Positions 1 through 9,669 of a stretch of DNA of 64,000 nt are shown piece by piece. Source of the stretch: JACDAE01 sp963717195 (GTDB taxonomy: Bacteria; Chloroflexota; Ktedonobacteria; Ktedonobacterales; Ktedonobacteraceae); the NCBI GenBank assembly GCA_963717195.1, contig CAVQVR010000018.1, forward strand, positions 1 through 64,000. Direction: 5' to 3'. The position numbers and the translations under genes were made by a program. The notes below the pieces were generated by a model, which worked only from the letters and a program-made list of their open reading frames with translations, ran no database searches and was not told the DNA's origin. How positions within the stretch are numbered: the first letter of the stretch is position 1; every line of letters starts with the position of its first letter.

Positions 1-724
1 GACAACGTATGGACGCCAGGTAACCGAACATTTCGCCAGCCATCTTGCGAAAGGGAAAGTGACGATTGTGAGTGGATTGGCTCTGGGCATTGATACTGTG
101 GCACATACAGCGGCTCTCGATACTGGTGGTCGCACGATAGCTGTTCTGGCCAGTGGCCTGGATACGATCTATCCGCCCTCCAACTACGCGCTTGCACGCC
201 GCATCGTTGAATCGGGCCAGGGTGTGCTCATGAGCGCATTTCCGCTGGGTATCAGACCCGAAACTGGCAACTTTCCCGCTCGGAACCACCTGATCTCTGG
301 CCTTTCCCTTGGCGTTCTGGTTACTGAGGCACCTCCAAAAAGTGGGGCGCTTATTACGGCTAATTCGGCCTTGAACCAGGGACGTGAGGTCTTTGCAGTA
401 CCTGCTGGCATCTTTTCTCCTGGATCTGGGGGTGTCAATAAGCTTATACAGGATGGAGCTCACCCGGTTACCGATGTGAATGATATTCTGGAAAGCCTTA
501 ATCTTTTTATGCTGCCACAACAGTCGGAGGCGCAAACACTCCTGCCAGCTAACGATGAGGAACGTGCTCTGCTCGACCTGCTCAGCTCTGATCCGCTACA
601 TATTGATGAGATTATTCGGATATCAGGGCTGCCCGCCAATCTCGTCTCATCCACTTTGACGATGATGGAGTTGAAAGGTTTTGTCAGGCATGTTGGCGGT
701 ATGCAATATGCTCGTTGCTGGTAG
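1..724 (+). CDS. dprA: DNA-processing protein DprA, C-terminal part (cut by window start)
   Basis: The reading frame is open from the first bases of the window, so the gene begins upstream. The fragment carries the DprA/Smf Rossmann-like core: 'SGLALGID' near the start, then 'SGALITANSA' and 'GREVFAVP', which mark the single-stranded-DNA and RecA-loading fold. After about residue 170 comes a small winged-helix-like tail with 'IDEIIRISGLP', as in many DprA proteins. DprA binds incoming single-stranded DNA during natural transformation and loads RecA; this role is family knowledge. A GTG at 59 lies inside the conserved core and is not the true start. The gene ends at a TAG and is followed by a 307-base gap. 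The family call is secure; competence in this organism is not shown by the sequence. Confidence 0.93.
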   Translation, partial: TTYGRQVTEHFASHLAKGKVTIVSGLALGIDTVAHTAALDTGGRTIAVLASGLDTIYPPSNYALARRIVESGQGVLMSAFPLGIRPETGNFPARNHLISGLSLGVLVTEAPPKSGALITANSALNQGREVFAVPAGIFSPGSGGVNKLIQDGAHPVTDVNDILESLNLFMLPQQSEAQTLLPANDEERALLDLLSSDPLHIDEIIRISGLPANLVSSTLTMMELKGFVRHVGGMQYARCW

Positions 725-783
725 GCGTCTACGCGGGGTTGTAAATGGCACATCTACGCTTGGAAACAGGTATGAAGAGGCAC

Positions 784-811
784 GGCGGGTGCGAAATAAT
801 CGGGCCCCTAC
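784..811 (-). repeat. Dispersed GTAGGGGC repeat, copy 1
   Basis: Read on the minus strand it begins GTAGGGGCCCGATTATTTCG and ends in a CACCCGCC-like tail. It is closely similar to the copy at 19313-19341 and belongs to the intergenic family seen throughout the window. It lies 60 bases after dprA. No coding potential is seen. Confidence 0.7.
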
Positions 812-905
812 CTTGCTACCTGATTTTGTATCAACGTTTAAATCGTGCACTTATGTTTAGATTATAGTGTTGTGACCCATCATATATGTGAATTGTAAGA
901 CATAT

Positions 906-933
906 GCCCCCAGGTGCAATTGCTCACTGGGGC
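906..933 (+). terminator. Possible terminator hairpin before the methyltransferase
   Basis: A six-base stem (CCCCAG at 908 pairing with CTGGGG at 927) encloses a 13-base loop. It is followed by CTTCATCGT, not a clear T-run, so an intrinsic terminator is only possible. It could end the dprA transcript or form part of the leader of the next gene. Confidence 0.35.
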
Positions 934-1031
934 CTTCATCGTGTCCTCTAATTTAGTGTTTTACAACGTTTATATCCGGCACATTCTGTCCAACTCATAT
1001 GCCGGATATGCTAGAAAGGAAAAACCAGATT

Positions 1032-1856
1032 ATGACTAGCGAAAACACATCTCACGCGGTCGATCTGAACGAGGAAACACGCAATCTCTGGAACCAGAAC
1101 GCTGCATTCTGGGACGATAAAATGCGTGATGGTAATGATTTTCAGCGTATACTTGTTGGTCCAGCCAGTGAACGTTTGCTCGACCTGCAACCGGGCGAAA
1201 ACGTGCTGGAGATTGGTTGTGGCAATGGCGTCTTTGCACGGCGCATGGCTCAACTCGGCGTCTCCGTCGTCGCCACTGATTTCAGTGCACAGTTGCTTGA
1301 ACTTGCCCAGGCTCGTACAACTGAACACAATGATCGCATTGAATACGGTCTCGTCGATGCTACGCACGAAGATGAGATCGTTGCTCTCGGTAAGCAGCGC
1401 TTCGATGCTGCCGTCTGCAATATGGCAATTATGGCTATGAGCGAGATTGATCCGCTTATGCGTGGCGTTCGCCAGGTCATCAAGCCTGGTGGTCGCTTTG
1501 TTTTCTCTCTCATGCACCCCTCTTTCAATAATATGGCTACCGCTTTATGTGTTGAAGAAAGCGACAACAATGGTGAAATTGTCAGCACCTATTCTGTTAA
1601 GGTCGCGAAATATCTTCATCTCACTTATCAGAAAGGTCTGGGGATCATTGGTCAGCCAGCTCCTCATTACTACTTTCATCGTCCTTTGCATATCCTTTTC
1701 AATGCCTGTTTCCGTGCGGGTTTTGTCATGGATGGGTTAGAGGAACCTGCCTTCAATTCTCCTCATGATGATTTAAAGAGTGGGCGCTTGCTTAGCTGGG
1801 TTAACTATAACGAAATTCCGCCAGTGCTGGTGGTGAGGTTGCGTATACCTGGTTAG
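1032..1856 (+). CDS. Class I SAM-dependent methyltransferase
   Basis: A 274-residue protein with the class I methyltransferase fold. Motif I is 'VLEIGCGNG' (about residues 58-66), followed by 'VVATDFS' (SAM ribose contact) and 'IKPGGRFVFSLMHPS' as motif III. It transfers a methyl group from S-adenosylmethionine; the substrate cannot be told from sequence. The frame is open from ATGs at 999 and 1008, but AGAAAGGA at about 1012-1019 favours the ATG at 1032, as does the methyltransferase-like N-terminus there. It stands alone on the plus strand between intergenic repeats, so context gives no substrate hint. Confidence 0.85.
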   Translation: MTSENTSHAVDLNEETRNLWNQNAAFWDDKMRDGNDFQRILVGPASERLLDLQPGENVLEIGCGNGVFARRMAQLGVSVVATDFSAQLLELAQARTTEHNDRIEYGLVDATHEDEIVALGKQRFDAAVCNMAIMAMSEIDPLMRGVRQVIKPGGRFVFSLMHPSFNNMATALCVEESDNNGEIVSTYSVKVAKYLHLTYQKGLGIIGQPAPHYYFHRPLHILFNACFRAGFVMDGLEEPAFNSPHDDLKSGRLLSWVNYNEIPPVLVVRLRIPG

Positions 1857-1911
1857 ACGGGCCTTTGTCGTTTTGGAGAACGTGTGCCTCTGTCTATTCA
1901 CATTGGGTTCT

Positions 1912-1974
1912 CCGTCGATAGGTGGAAGGGGCATAAGGTGACGGACGTCCTACGCCTCTTCCACCTATCGACGG
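1912..1974. repeat. Imperfect inverted repeat with 20-base arms
   Basis: The arms begin CCGTCGATAGGTGGAAG and end with its near-complement CTTCCACCTATCGACGG. The centre contains AAGGTGACGG and CTACGCCTC, echoing the centres of the palindromes at 6888 and 52499. It lies between the methyltransferase and murF-alr and may act as a terminator or be a small mobile palindrome. Confidence 0.6.
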
Positions 1975-2038
1975 CTACCACAAACCGTCTTATAATAAAC
2001 ACCAGACACCAGACCTGGCATGGAAAGGATTGCGCTCA

Positions 2039-4668
2039 ATGATCTACCTGGACCTCTTGCTTAAGGCTACGAATGGTCAACTCTTTGTTCAAGGCTCACC
2101 GACACAGTTCACGGCCTTCAGTCACGATAGCCGCCAACTTCTTCCGGGCGAACTATTCGTAGCGGTGCGTGGTGAGCGGAGCGATGGACACGATTACTTA
2201 CTTGATGCAATCCAGCGAGGTGCCACGGGTCTGCTGGTTGAGGGGCGTGTTCTCAACTCACTTCCACAGGATACGCTCACAAGTTTGGTGCAGTCCAATA
2301 CCGCTACGGTCGTTGTGGATGATACACGTGTGGCCTTGCGCGAGTATGCAACGTTTATTTTGCAAGAATGGCATCCGACAGTCATTGCTGTAACAGGCAG
2401 CGTCGGAAAGACCAGTACTAAAGAGGCCATTGCTTCTGTGCTCGCCAGCAGTTTCGCGACCTTCAGAAGCTGGCAAAATTATAATGATCTGCTCGGTCTA
2501 CCACTCTCTCTTGGTCGTCTGGAAAAGCGTCATGAATATGCGGTCGTAGAATTGGCCTGTGATCATCCAGGCGAGATTACGCAACTCTGTCAGATTGCCC
2601 GGCCGCATATCGGCGTTTTGACCAATATCAGCTCTGTACAGATGCAGTACTTTGCTGATATCGAACAACTTGCGCACGAACTCCTCACGCTCTTTACTTC
2701 TCTTAGAGAGCAGGGAAGCGCCATTTTCAACTCCGATGATGAATGGACGAAAAAGCTTCTACCACAACTCACAGCATATAAGGATCATGCTTACAACTTT
2801 TTCCCGTTTACTCCTTCGCTTGCACGTGATATTCAGGCAACGTGGGATGGTGTGCAGTGTTCTCTTCCACGTTCACCTACAGAGCAAGAGGGTGCAGAAG
2901 ATAGTATGCGACTGACCTCCCATCTGCTGGGGGTGCATTCCGTCTCTACTTTATTGGCAACATATACGGTCGCCCGCCATTGTGGCCTGCAACCAGGCGA
3001 ATTCAACGGGCACTGGCACAATTGCAGCCACTGGCAGGGAGGCTCAATCCTTTAGAGGGGGTATATAGCGCACGATTGCTGGATGATACGCATAATGCTT
3101 CGCCGCTTTCTACCCATGCGGGACTGGAGACGCTCAAAACGCTTCCGGCACTTCGTCGTATTGCGGTACTGGGCGATATGCTTGCGCTTGGCGACTTCTC
3201 CTCTGAAGCTCATATTCAGGCGGGACGAGAAGCGGCATGCGCGGTCGATTACCTGGTCACACGTGGCGAACGGGCAGCCTTGAGCGCTGAAGCCGCACTG
3301 CAGGCGGGACTTCCAGCAGAGCGTGTTGCTGTGACCTCGACTCATGAAGATGCCGCCAGGGCTACACAGGGTTTTCTGGAACGATCAGGAGAAGACCACT
3401 CTCCTGCTGTTGTGCTCATCAAAGGTTCTGAAGAGACACGTATGGAGAAAGTGACTGAACTGCTGATGGCTCATCCATCTGAGGCACCCGAACGGTTGGT
3501 ACGCCAGACGCCGGGTTGGAAACAGATCGTGGTGATGCGGCCTGATCGTCCAACCTGGGTGGAGATTGACCTGAGCGCGATAGGCAATAATACGCGTCGC
3601 ATCAGGGAGATTGCTGGCCCTCATGTGCGCGTCCTGGTAAGTTTGAAAGCGGATGCTTATGGTCATGGAGCTCTCAAGGTTGCACGTACCGTTCTGCATA
3701 ATGGTGCCAGTATGCTTGGTGTGGCGACGGTGAGCGAGGCGGCCCCTCTGCGCGAGGCAGGCATTAGCGCTCCTATTCTCGTTTTTGGCTATGTGCCGCC
3801 ATGGCAGATGCGTGAGGCGGTACGTCTCGGCGTTACTGTTACACTCTACGCTCCTGAAGCGGCACAGGCTCTTTCACGAGCAGCCCTTGCGCTTGGTAAG
3901 ACGGTCAAAGTGCATGCCAAGATCGATACCGGTATGGCTCGTCTGGGTGTACGCGCAGAGCAATCAGAAGAGGTGATGAAGCTTATTGCTAAAATTGTTG
4001 AGCTAGAAAAAGAGGGTCTGGAATTTGAGGGCATCTATACCCATCTGGCAACGGCAAATTTTAGCGATCAAACGCACTCCCTGATGCAGATCAGTCGTTT
4101 CCAGCACATCCTGCAATTATTAGAAAAAGAAGGATGGCGTCCACCTATCGTGCATGCCGCCAATAGTGCTGCTACGCTTAGTCTTCCGCAGGCGCGTTTT
4201 GATATGGTTCGTCCCGGTATTGCGATCTATGGGCTGGACCCTTCGCCGGATGTGCGTTTGCCACAGGGCTTTCGTGCCGCGCTCAGCTTCAAAACGCAGG
4301 TTTCGCAGGTAAAAATGCTTCCGGCAGGCGAATGTATCAGCTATGGTTGCACCTATATTACCGAGCGCCCTACAAGGATCGCCGTTCTGCCTGTGGGGTA
4401 TGCTGATGGTTTCAGGCGAGCACCTGAAAATTGGGGTACAGTTCTTATTGGTGGGCAGGAGGCTCCTTTGCTCGGTCGCGTGTGTATGGATCAATGTATC
4501 ATCGATGTCACGCATATTGCGCAGGAGGTGCGCATGGGTGACGAAGTTGTGCTGATCGGGTGCCAGGGCTCGGCAACTTTGACGGCAGAGCAGGTAGCCG
4601 AGCGCCTGGGCACAATCAATTATGAGGTGGTTTCTGAGATTCTGGCTCGTGTGCCACGTGTTGATTGA
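2039..4668 (+). CDS. murF-alr: MurF-alanine racemase fusion, interrupted by one frameshift near 3000
   Basis: Two overlapping frames together encode one protein of about 876 residues. The first half is UDP-MurNAc-tripeptide--D-Ala-D-Ala ligase (MurF), with the Mur ATP loop 'TGSVGKTSTKE' near residue 120. It runs out of frame at 'LQPGE'. The next frame resumes exactly where MurF should ('IQRALAQLQPLAGR', 'LLDDTHNASP') and continues without a stop into alanine racemase. The racemase part has 'SLKADAYGHG' with the PLP lysine and 'ISYGCTY' with the catalytic tyrosine. Restoring one A (GAATTC to GAAATTC at about 3000) joins the halves. GGAAAGGA at 2022-2029 selects the ATG at 2039; an upstream TTG at 2030 is less likely. 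An ATG at 3535 just before the racemase has no good ribosome site. Racemase makes D-Ala, which becomes D-Ala-D-Ala for MurF, so the fusion links two steps of wall synthesis. MurF-Alr fusions are known in Bacteroidota. Confidence 0.85.
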
Positions 4669-4677
4669 TAAGTGCCT

Positions 4678-5628
4678 CTATAAATTCATTTTCCCCATGG
4701 AATATGCACGCCACTTTTCATAACCTAATCTAGCATAGAAATCGGTCAGGAATACCCAATCGATGTAGCAGGAAGCCAGTCCCTGGTCTCTCAGCAGTTC
4801 GGAGGCTCTTGCGACCATGCCCAATCCTATGCCACGACCACGTTCTGCCTCGGCTACACCTACACAGGTTATTGCACCAACATCATTGCCTGAGAAGGAT
4901 TGCCACAGCACATCGCACCTTGAAGGATGAGACAGCTTGCTATAAGTTGTGAGGGTAGCAACTATTTCACCCGTAGCATCCCGCGCTATTACTATATCGC
5001 TATAATCGCCAACACCCGCCACACGCTGAAAGTGATCGGCCCAGCCTGAAAACTCGTGCATCTCGAATGCCAATACTTCATCAATAGTTTCGTGCGTGGC
5101 AAGCTCAAAGCTCACCTGCTCTCTTACTATGCGTGATTGTATGTCTGGTGGTGTTACATAGTTGTGCAGGTTCTGCAACAGGTCATAGACAGTGTGGTCA
5201 AAATGCCATCCCTGAGCCTGGAAGAAAGCCAATCCTGCTGGCAGATTAGTGGGTACTCCAGGCCAGAAGCGGGGCCATCCTCCGCCCACCTGTACGTGGT
5301 GTACTCCTTCAGTTTTAAAATGCTCAAGCGCCGTGTGATATAATGCTGTTCCGATCCCTCTTCTCTGCCAGTCGGGTGCCACCAGTAGAGCGGCAATATG
5401 TGCCTTCTCGGCCTCTTCTCCGTAGCGCTTCAAACCTGCAAGCAGGCCCACTATCTGCCCATCCTCTTTCGCCACAAAATGGCGTGCTTCGGGGGATGCA
5501 AGTGTCTGGCGAAAGTGCGTCACAGAGAGAGGCCATTTCTGCCCTACTGTCTGTTGCCATAATTCAAAGATGGACGTAACGTCCATATCAAAATCATACG
5601 TCTCAATTCTGTTAGAAGTTTTTTGCAT
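4678..5628 (-). CDS. Tandem-domain GNAT acetyltransferase
   Basis: A 316-residue protein with two GNAT folds. The first has the acetyl-CoA loop 'QRRGIGTALY' (about residues 88-97). The second has 'ERGRGIGLGM' and ends in 'FYARLGYEKW', the usual last strand and helix. Tandem GNATs such as mycothiol synthase often keep one active and one structural domain. Here both loops keep the R/Q-x-x-G-x-G/A pattern, so both may bind acetyl-CoA. The acceptor is unknown. The gene converges on murF-alr with only nine bases between the stops, and it is divergent from the lipid kinase at 5885 across a 256-base shared promoter region. Confidence 0.82.
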   Translation of the reverse strand: MQKTSNRIETYDFDMDVTSIFELWQQTVGQKWPLSVTHFRQTLASPEARHFVAKEDGQIVGLLAGLKRYGEEAEKAHIAALLVAPDWQRRGIGTALYHTALEHFKTEGVHHVQVGGGWPRFWPGVPTNLPAGLAFFQAQGWHFDHTVYDLLQNLHNYVTPPDIQSRIVREQVSFELATHETIDEVLAFEMHEFSGWADHFQRVAGVGDYSDIVIARDATGEIVATLTTYSKLSHPSRCDVLWQSFSGNDVGAITCVGVAEAERGRGIGLGMVARASELLRDQGLASCYIDWVFLTDFYARLGYEKWRAYSMGKMNL

Positions 5629-5884
5629 TGTTGTTTCCTCTTCTTTGAGTTTTTTGGGGGAAGCAGTTCCCCTGGGCGAACGTGCAGTTTGCCTCTACTA
5701 TAATATACGAATGAAACCCTGAATAAGGGTGGAATTTAACCGCATTATGTGAGACACTCTAGCAAAGAAGGTTGTGATACGCGACGGGAAACCTCTATTG
5801 CACTTTGAATGCCTCACAAGGTACACTATAGCAGTGCATACCCTTCAATTAAAGAACCTCATATATCATTCAGAGAGAGTAACG

Positions 5885-6871
5885 ATGCAAGAAGGTACGT
5901 TAGAAAATAGCAGTACGTTGCAAGACGCGCAAATTGCCTCAATTATGATTGCCAACCCTACAGCAGGTAGCTATACACAACACACCGATCAGATTTCCGA
6001 TACTATTGCGTTTTTGCGCTCATGTGGTTGGAGGACCGAACTCAAACTGACTCAGGCAGCTGGAGATGCGCGACGTCTGGCACGCGAGGCTGTGAAACAG
6101 GGCATCAATGTGGTTATCGCAATAGGGGGTGATGGAACGATCAACGAAGTGATCCAGGAACTGGCAGGCAGCGAAACTGCATTGGGTGTTATTCCCAGCG
6201 GCACCGTCAATGTGTGGGCGCGAGAAGTTGACATTCCTTTGGATTTTGCAGGCGCACGCGATGTGTTGATTTCTGGACAGACCCGTCGCATCGATCTTGG
6301 CAAAATTAACGATGACTATTTTCTGCTCATGGTCGGTATTGGCATCGATGGTGAAGTGACACATGCCGTCGAAAAGAAGTCAGCCAAACGCTTTGGTGTG
6401 CTTGGTTACCTGCTCGTCGGCACATGGCTGGGCCTCGGCTATCCCGCCTTTCGCGCGATCCTTCAGATGGACAACCAGGCAATCAGGACGACAGCGCTCC
6501 AGATCGTCATCGGCAATACGCAGCTTTATGCTGGTGCCATCAAGTACACCTGGCAGGCGAAGTGCGATGATGGGTTGCTCGATATCTGTATTGTGCGCAA
6601 GAGCAGTATGTTGGGACGCATCATCGTTGGCATCAGCTTCTTGCTCCGTAACAAGGATCGCAAACGCTGGGTGCGCTATGAAACAGGCGCGACTATCAAG
6701 ATTTATACACGCAACCCGGTTGCCATTCAAATTGATGGTGATCCGAAAGGCTATACTGCTGGTGGTCCTCTTCCCACAATTGTAAGCGTTGCTCCTGGTG
6801 CGCTTAAAGTCATCGTGCCACAAAAAACGCCGCCTGGTCTCTTCTCTGATGGTCTCCCTCCTTCGAAATGA
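5885..6871 (+). CDS. Diacylglycerol kinase-family lipid kinase (YegS/DgkB-like)
   Basis: A protein of about 328 residues. It has the DAGK catalytic loop 'GGDGTINEVI' near residue 81, then 'GVIPSGTVNVWAREV' and 'GIGIDGEV', the order found in soluble bacterial lipid kinases. The family phosphorylates diacylglycerol or related lipids using ATP, recycling lipid headgroups at the inner face of the membrane. The open frame extends upstream to 5774. GAGAG and the start of family similarity support the ATG at 5885, where the sequence soon reads 'IMIANPTAGSY', the usual first strand. The tail is polar, with no membrane segment. It is single-gene and followed by a perfect palindrome that may end transcription. 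Confidence 0.87.
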   Translation: MQEGTLENSSTLQDAQIASIMIANPTAGSYTQHTDQISDTIAFLRSCGWRTELKLTQAAGDARRLAREAVKQGINVVIAIGGDGTINEVIQELAGSETALGVIPSGTVNVWAREVDIPLDFAGARDVLISGQTRRIDLGKINDDYFLLMVGIGIDGEVTHAVEKKSAKRFGVLGYLLVGTWLGLGYPAFRAILQMDNQAIRTTALQIVIGNTQLYAGAIKYTWQAKCDDGLLDICIVRKSSMLGRIIVGISFLLRNKDRKRWVRYETGATIKIYTRNPVAIQIDGDPKGYTAGGPLPTIVSVAPGALKVIVPQKTPPGLFSDGLPPSK

Positions 6872-6887
6872 AAACCGCCGGAACTGA

Positions 6888-6937
6888 GATAGGGGCGTCA
6901 CCTTGCGCGGACGCCCGCGCAAGGTGACGCCCCTATC
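6888..6937. repeat. Perfect palindrome with 21-base arms after the lipid kinase
   Basis: The arms (6888-6908 and 6917-6937) are exact complements around an eight-base loop. They begin GATAGGGGCGTCACCTTGCG. The motif GGGGCGTCACCTTGCG recurs almost unchanged at 52510 (GGGGCATCACCTTGCG). It lies 16 bases after the stop codon and could terminate transcription in both directions. Confidence 0.8.
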
Positions 6938-6956
6938 CCGATTTCTCCTACTGTAA

Positions 6957-7211
6957 CTACGAGTGTATGTCGTTAAATGCAATATCATCAACGTAGAAAT
7001 CGGTTGTCGACGAGGAAGATGTTGTCGTCTCTTTGAAGTAGATTTCTATCTGTTTACCAAGGTAGCCGCTCAAGCCTGTTGTCACATCGAAGGTATACTG
7101 GGTCCAGCCATGAGCGTTTGTGTTAGATTGCGATTGTACTGTTGTGATCGTTGAACCATTACTGGTACGAATGACCGCCGTGAACTTATCGGAAGAGGTA
7201 CGGCTAGTTTT
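6957..7211 (-). pseudogene. C-terminal remnant of a secreted protein
   Basis: About 85 residues read like the last beta-sandwich of a secreted enzyme: 'FTAVIRTSNGSTITTV', 'NAHGWTQYTFDVT' and 'TTDFYVDDIAF'. Such jelly-roll ends occur on secreted peptidases and glycosidases; the type is inferred from pattern only. Upstream of about 7211 the frame continues open for 34 codons but reads as unrelated AT-rich sequence overlapping the promoter region of the next gene. No signal peptide or catalytic part is present. The fragment is best read as debris of a lost gene. Confidence 0.5.
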
Positions 7212-7333
7212 ATTTCTGGCGGAGAGAGCTTCTTGCATCTTATAATTAAGGAGGATTAACGATCTCATATACTCACTATTAACAATTAAAGATAATATTG
7301 ATGCAGGTAGCAAGCTCAGGAGAGGGATCCATT

Positions 7334-9085
7334 ATGGCCAAAGCAGTTTTACAAAAACGTCAGCGTTCACTGTTTCAACAAGAGCGTCGCATCGCTAATG
7401 AGCTACAGGTGTGCCTGGCCAGTTTTGAAGGTGTGGATGCCCATGCTTCTACCTTGCGCCAGGTAACTGACTCCCTGGATGATCTCTTTCTGCTGGTCAT
7501 CGTCGGCGAATTCAACGCAGGCAAATCAGCCTGTATTAATGCACTTTTACATAATAATGTGTTAGAAGAAGGGGTGGTGCCTACAACGCACCAGGTGACT
7601 ATTGTTCGTTATGGTCAGGCTAAAGGGCAGCGTCTGCTCGCTTCGAATATCCTGGAGATAGATGCGGTGGCTGACTTTTTGCGTGATATCAGCATCGTTG
7701 ATACCCCTGGCGTCAATGCCGTGCTACGCGAACATGAACTGTTGACTGAGGAGTTTGTGCCGCGCAGCGACCTGATCCTCTTTATTACCTCGGTTGATCG
7801 CCCCTTCACGCAGAGCGAGCGCGTCTTTATGGAACGTATTCGTGCCTGGGGCAAAAAAGTTATCATTATTCTGAACAAGATCGATCTACTGAGCACGCCA
7901 GCCAATCTTGACGAGGTACTGGACTTTGTGCGCGAGAACTGCAAAAATCTGCTAGGCTTTCAACCTGAAATCTTCCCTGTCTCGGCGCTGCTGGCGCAAA
8001 AGTCACGCAGCGCTATAGGTCACGACGCTATAAAATTATGGGAGACGAGCCGTTTTGGAGCGCTCGAAGCTTACCTCTTTCGTACTCTGGACGAAGCGGA
8101 GCGTGTACGCCTGAAGCTACTTAGCCCCCTTGGTGTGATGCAGCACCTGCTTGCTGAAACACGCATAGCGATGGAGCAACGGGCTGGTCTACTAGCTGAG
8201 GATGCACGCACGGTAAGTACCATTGATGAGCAATTGGGGCTTTATCGCACTGATATGGAAAAGAACTTTGTGCATCGCCTCAGCGAGATTGAGAATATTG
8301 TGCTGGATATGCGGACACGAGGCGACCATTTCTTTGATGAGACTATTCGTTTAGGGCGCATCATTGACCTGATTCAGGGCCAGCGTGTACGTGAAGAATT
8401 TGAGCAGAAAGTGACTGGCGATAGTGCGGCACGTATGGACCAGGCTGTGCAAGAACTTATCGATTGGCTGGTGGAGCATGAGCATCGATTATGGCAAGAT
8501 GTAATGGAATATCTGGAACGGCGGCGGCAGATGAGTGTGCGGCGTGACGATGCGATGATCGGCTCTGTAGCTCGCCAGTTCGATTATAACAGGCGTACAC
8601 TGCTGCAATCTGTTGCGCGTACGGCTGCGGGAATCGTGAGCACATATGATCGGCAGGCAGAGTCGATGGAGCTCTCGCAGGATTTACGCAATGCCGTTAC
8701 CCAGGCGGCCATAGCGGGTGCCAGTGGAATTGGACTTGGCGCGGCTATCGTCGCCTTTGTAGGAACAGCCGCTGCTGATGTCAGTGGTATTCTGGCAGGT
8801 GCGCTTCTGCTCAGTCTGGGTCTTTACATCATTCCCGCGCGTCGTAAGCATGCCAAACAGGCATTTACGGTCAAGATGGAGGAATTACGCACGCGTCTGC
8901 GCAGTGCCATGACCGAACAATTCAACAAGGAGCTTACCAATTCTATCACACGCGTGCAGGAGGCTATCACGCCCTACACACGTTTTGTGCGTTCGGAGCA
9001 GAGAAAGACAGCCGCCATGCAAGAGCAGGTGGAGAGATTGGATACATCGATTACGGCGCTCAAGAATGAGATAGGCACTCTCTAA
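7334..9085 (+). CDS. Bacterial dynamin-family GTPase
   Basis: A 583-residue protein. The P-loop 'GEFNAGKSACIN' is near residue 58, switch II 'DTPGVN' at 122 and 'NKID' near 181, so a complete dynamin-type GTPase. The middle is long and helical. Around residues 460-500 a hydrophobic pair of helices ('GIGLGAAIVAFVGTAAADVSG', then 'LLLSLGLYIIP') should form the membrane-inserting paddle. A coiled-coil ends the protein ('MQEQVERLDTSITALKNE'). Bacterial dynamins remodel or protect the cell membrane, for example DynA in Bacillus and DynA/B in Streptomyces sporulation septation. AGGAGAGG at 7318-7325 selects the ATG at 7334 over a TTG at 7298. It stands alone on its strand. Confidence 0.88.
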   Translation: MAKAVLQKRQRSLFQQERRIANELQVCLASFEGVDAHASTLRQVTDSLDDLFLLVIVGEFNAGKSACINALLHNNVLEEGVVPTTHQVTIVRYGQAKGQRLLASNILEIDAVADFLRDISIVDTPGVNAVLREHELLTEEFVPRSDLILFITSVDRPFTQSERVFMERIRAWGKKVIIILNKIDLLSTPANLDEVLDFVRENCKNLLGFQPEIFPVSALLAQKSRSAIGHDAIKLWETSRFGALEAYLFRTLDEAERVRLKLLSPLGVMQHLLAETRIAMEQRAGLLAEDARTVSTIDEQLGLYRTDMEKNFVHRLSEIENIVLDMRTRGDHFFDETIRLGRIIDLIQGQRVREEFEQKVTGDSAARMDQAVQELIDWLVEHEHRLWQDVMEYLERRRQMSVRRDDAMIGSVARQFDYNRRTLLQSVARTAAGIVSTYDRQAESMELSQDLRNAVTQAAIAGASGIGLGAAIVAFVGTAAADVSGILAGALLLSLGLYIIPARRKHAKQAFTVKMEELRTRLRSAMTEQFNKELTNSITRVQEAITPYTRFVRSEQRKTAAMQEQVERLDTSITALKNEIGTL

Positions 9086-9093
9086 AAACGCCA

Positions 9094-9486
9094 TTAATGG
9101 GTATCATTAAACACAGCATTAATCAGGAAAATAGCCAGGCACGCAGCGCCAAAGGAGATTAACCCTGCTGTTCCGCCTACTCCACCCATCAGTATGGCAG
9201 CAAGAGGGACCAGCATCACTACTGAGACTATTGCCAGAGCCAGACGCATACCAGCAGAAACTCTATCTTTCGCTCCTGTGGGTCGTATCTTGCCCTGTGG
9301 TCCCTGCGCCATGCGTTGCGAGAGCCGCTGCGCCAGCGAATCTACATATTCATCATCATACGCACTACTTTGTGGCCCCTGACTATACTGCGGAGGTGGA
9401 GCATAGTTCTGGTTGCCTTCGTATGCTCCATAGCCGGCTCCTGGTGCTTCACGTATTGGCTGTCCCGGGTCCATTTGTGGCATCAT
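9094..9486 (-). CDS. Small two-helix membrane protein with Pro/Gln/Tyr-rich N-terminus
   Basis: A 130-residue protein that I do not recognise. The first 60 residues are rich in P, Q, G and Y ('NYAPPPQYSQGPQSSAYDDE') and probably disordered in the cytoplasm. A short amphipathic stretch ('YVDSLAQRLSQRMAQ') is followed by two hydrophobic helices from about residue 80 to the end. It converges on the dynamin gene with eight bases between stops. A partner role in membrane organisation is possible from position alone and not otherwise supported. Confidence 0.7.
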   Translation of the reverse strand: MMPQMDPGQPIREAPGAGYGAYEGNQNYAPPPQYSQGPQSSAYDDEYVDSLAQRLSQRMAQGPQGKIRPTGAKDRVSAGMRLALAIVSVVMLVPLAAILMGGVGGTAGLISFGAACLAIFLINAVFNDTH

Positions 9487-9669
9487 ATTACATTGCCCCT
9501 TGCTTCGATTTCACTGCTAATTAAGAAAACCTGCCAGTACTGTGTTATCTACGCATCAGGTAACGCAAAGTTGTAGATGAGATATCAACTTTTATGAGAT
9601 TAGCTTGACAACGAAATCGGATATTTCATTCCCTTTTCGCACGGACTTTTTGTTGCAAAACAGCCATGA

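Noticed and set aside
1011..1517. 168-residue minus-strand frame inside the methyltransferase
   Set aside because: Shadow of the methyltransferase gene; no ribosome site and no protein-like pattern.
2990..3010. Programmed frameshift in murF-alr
   Set aside because: No slippery heptamer or downstream structure is evident, and one lost base in an A run explains it.
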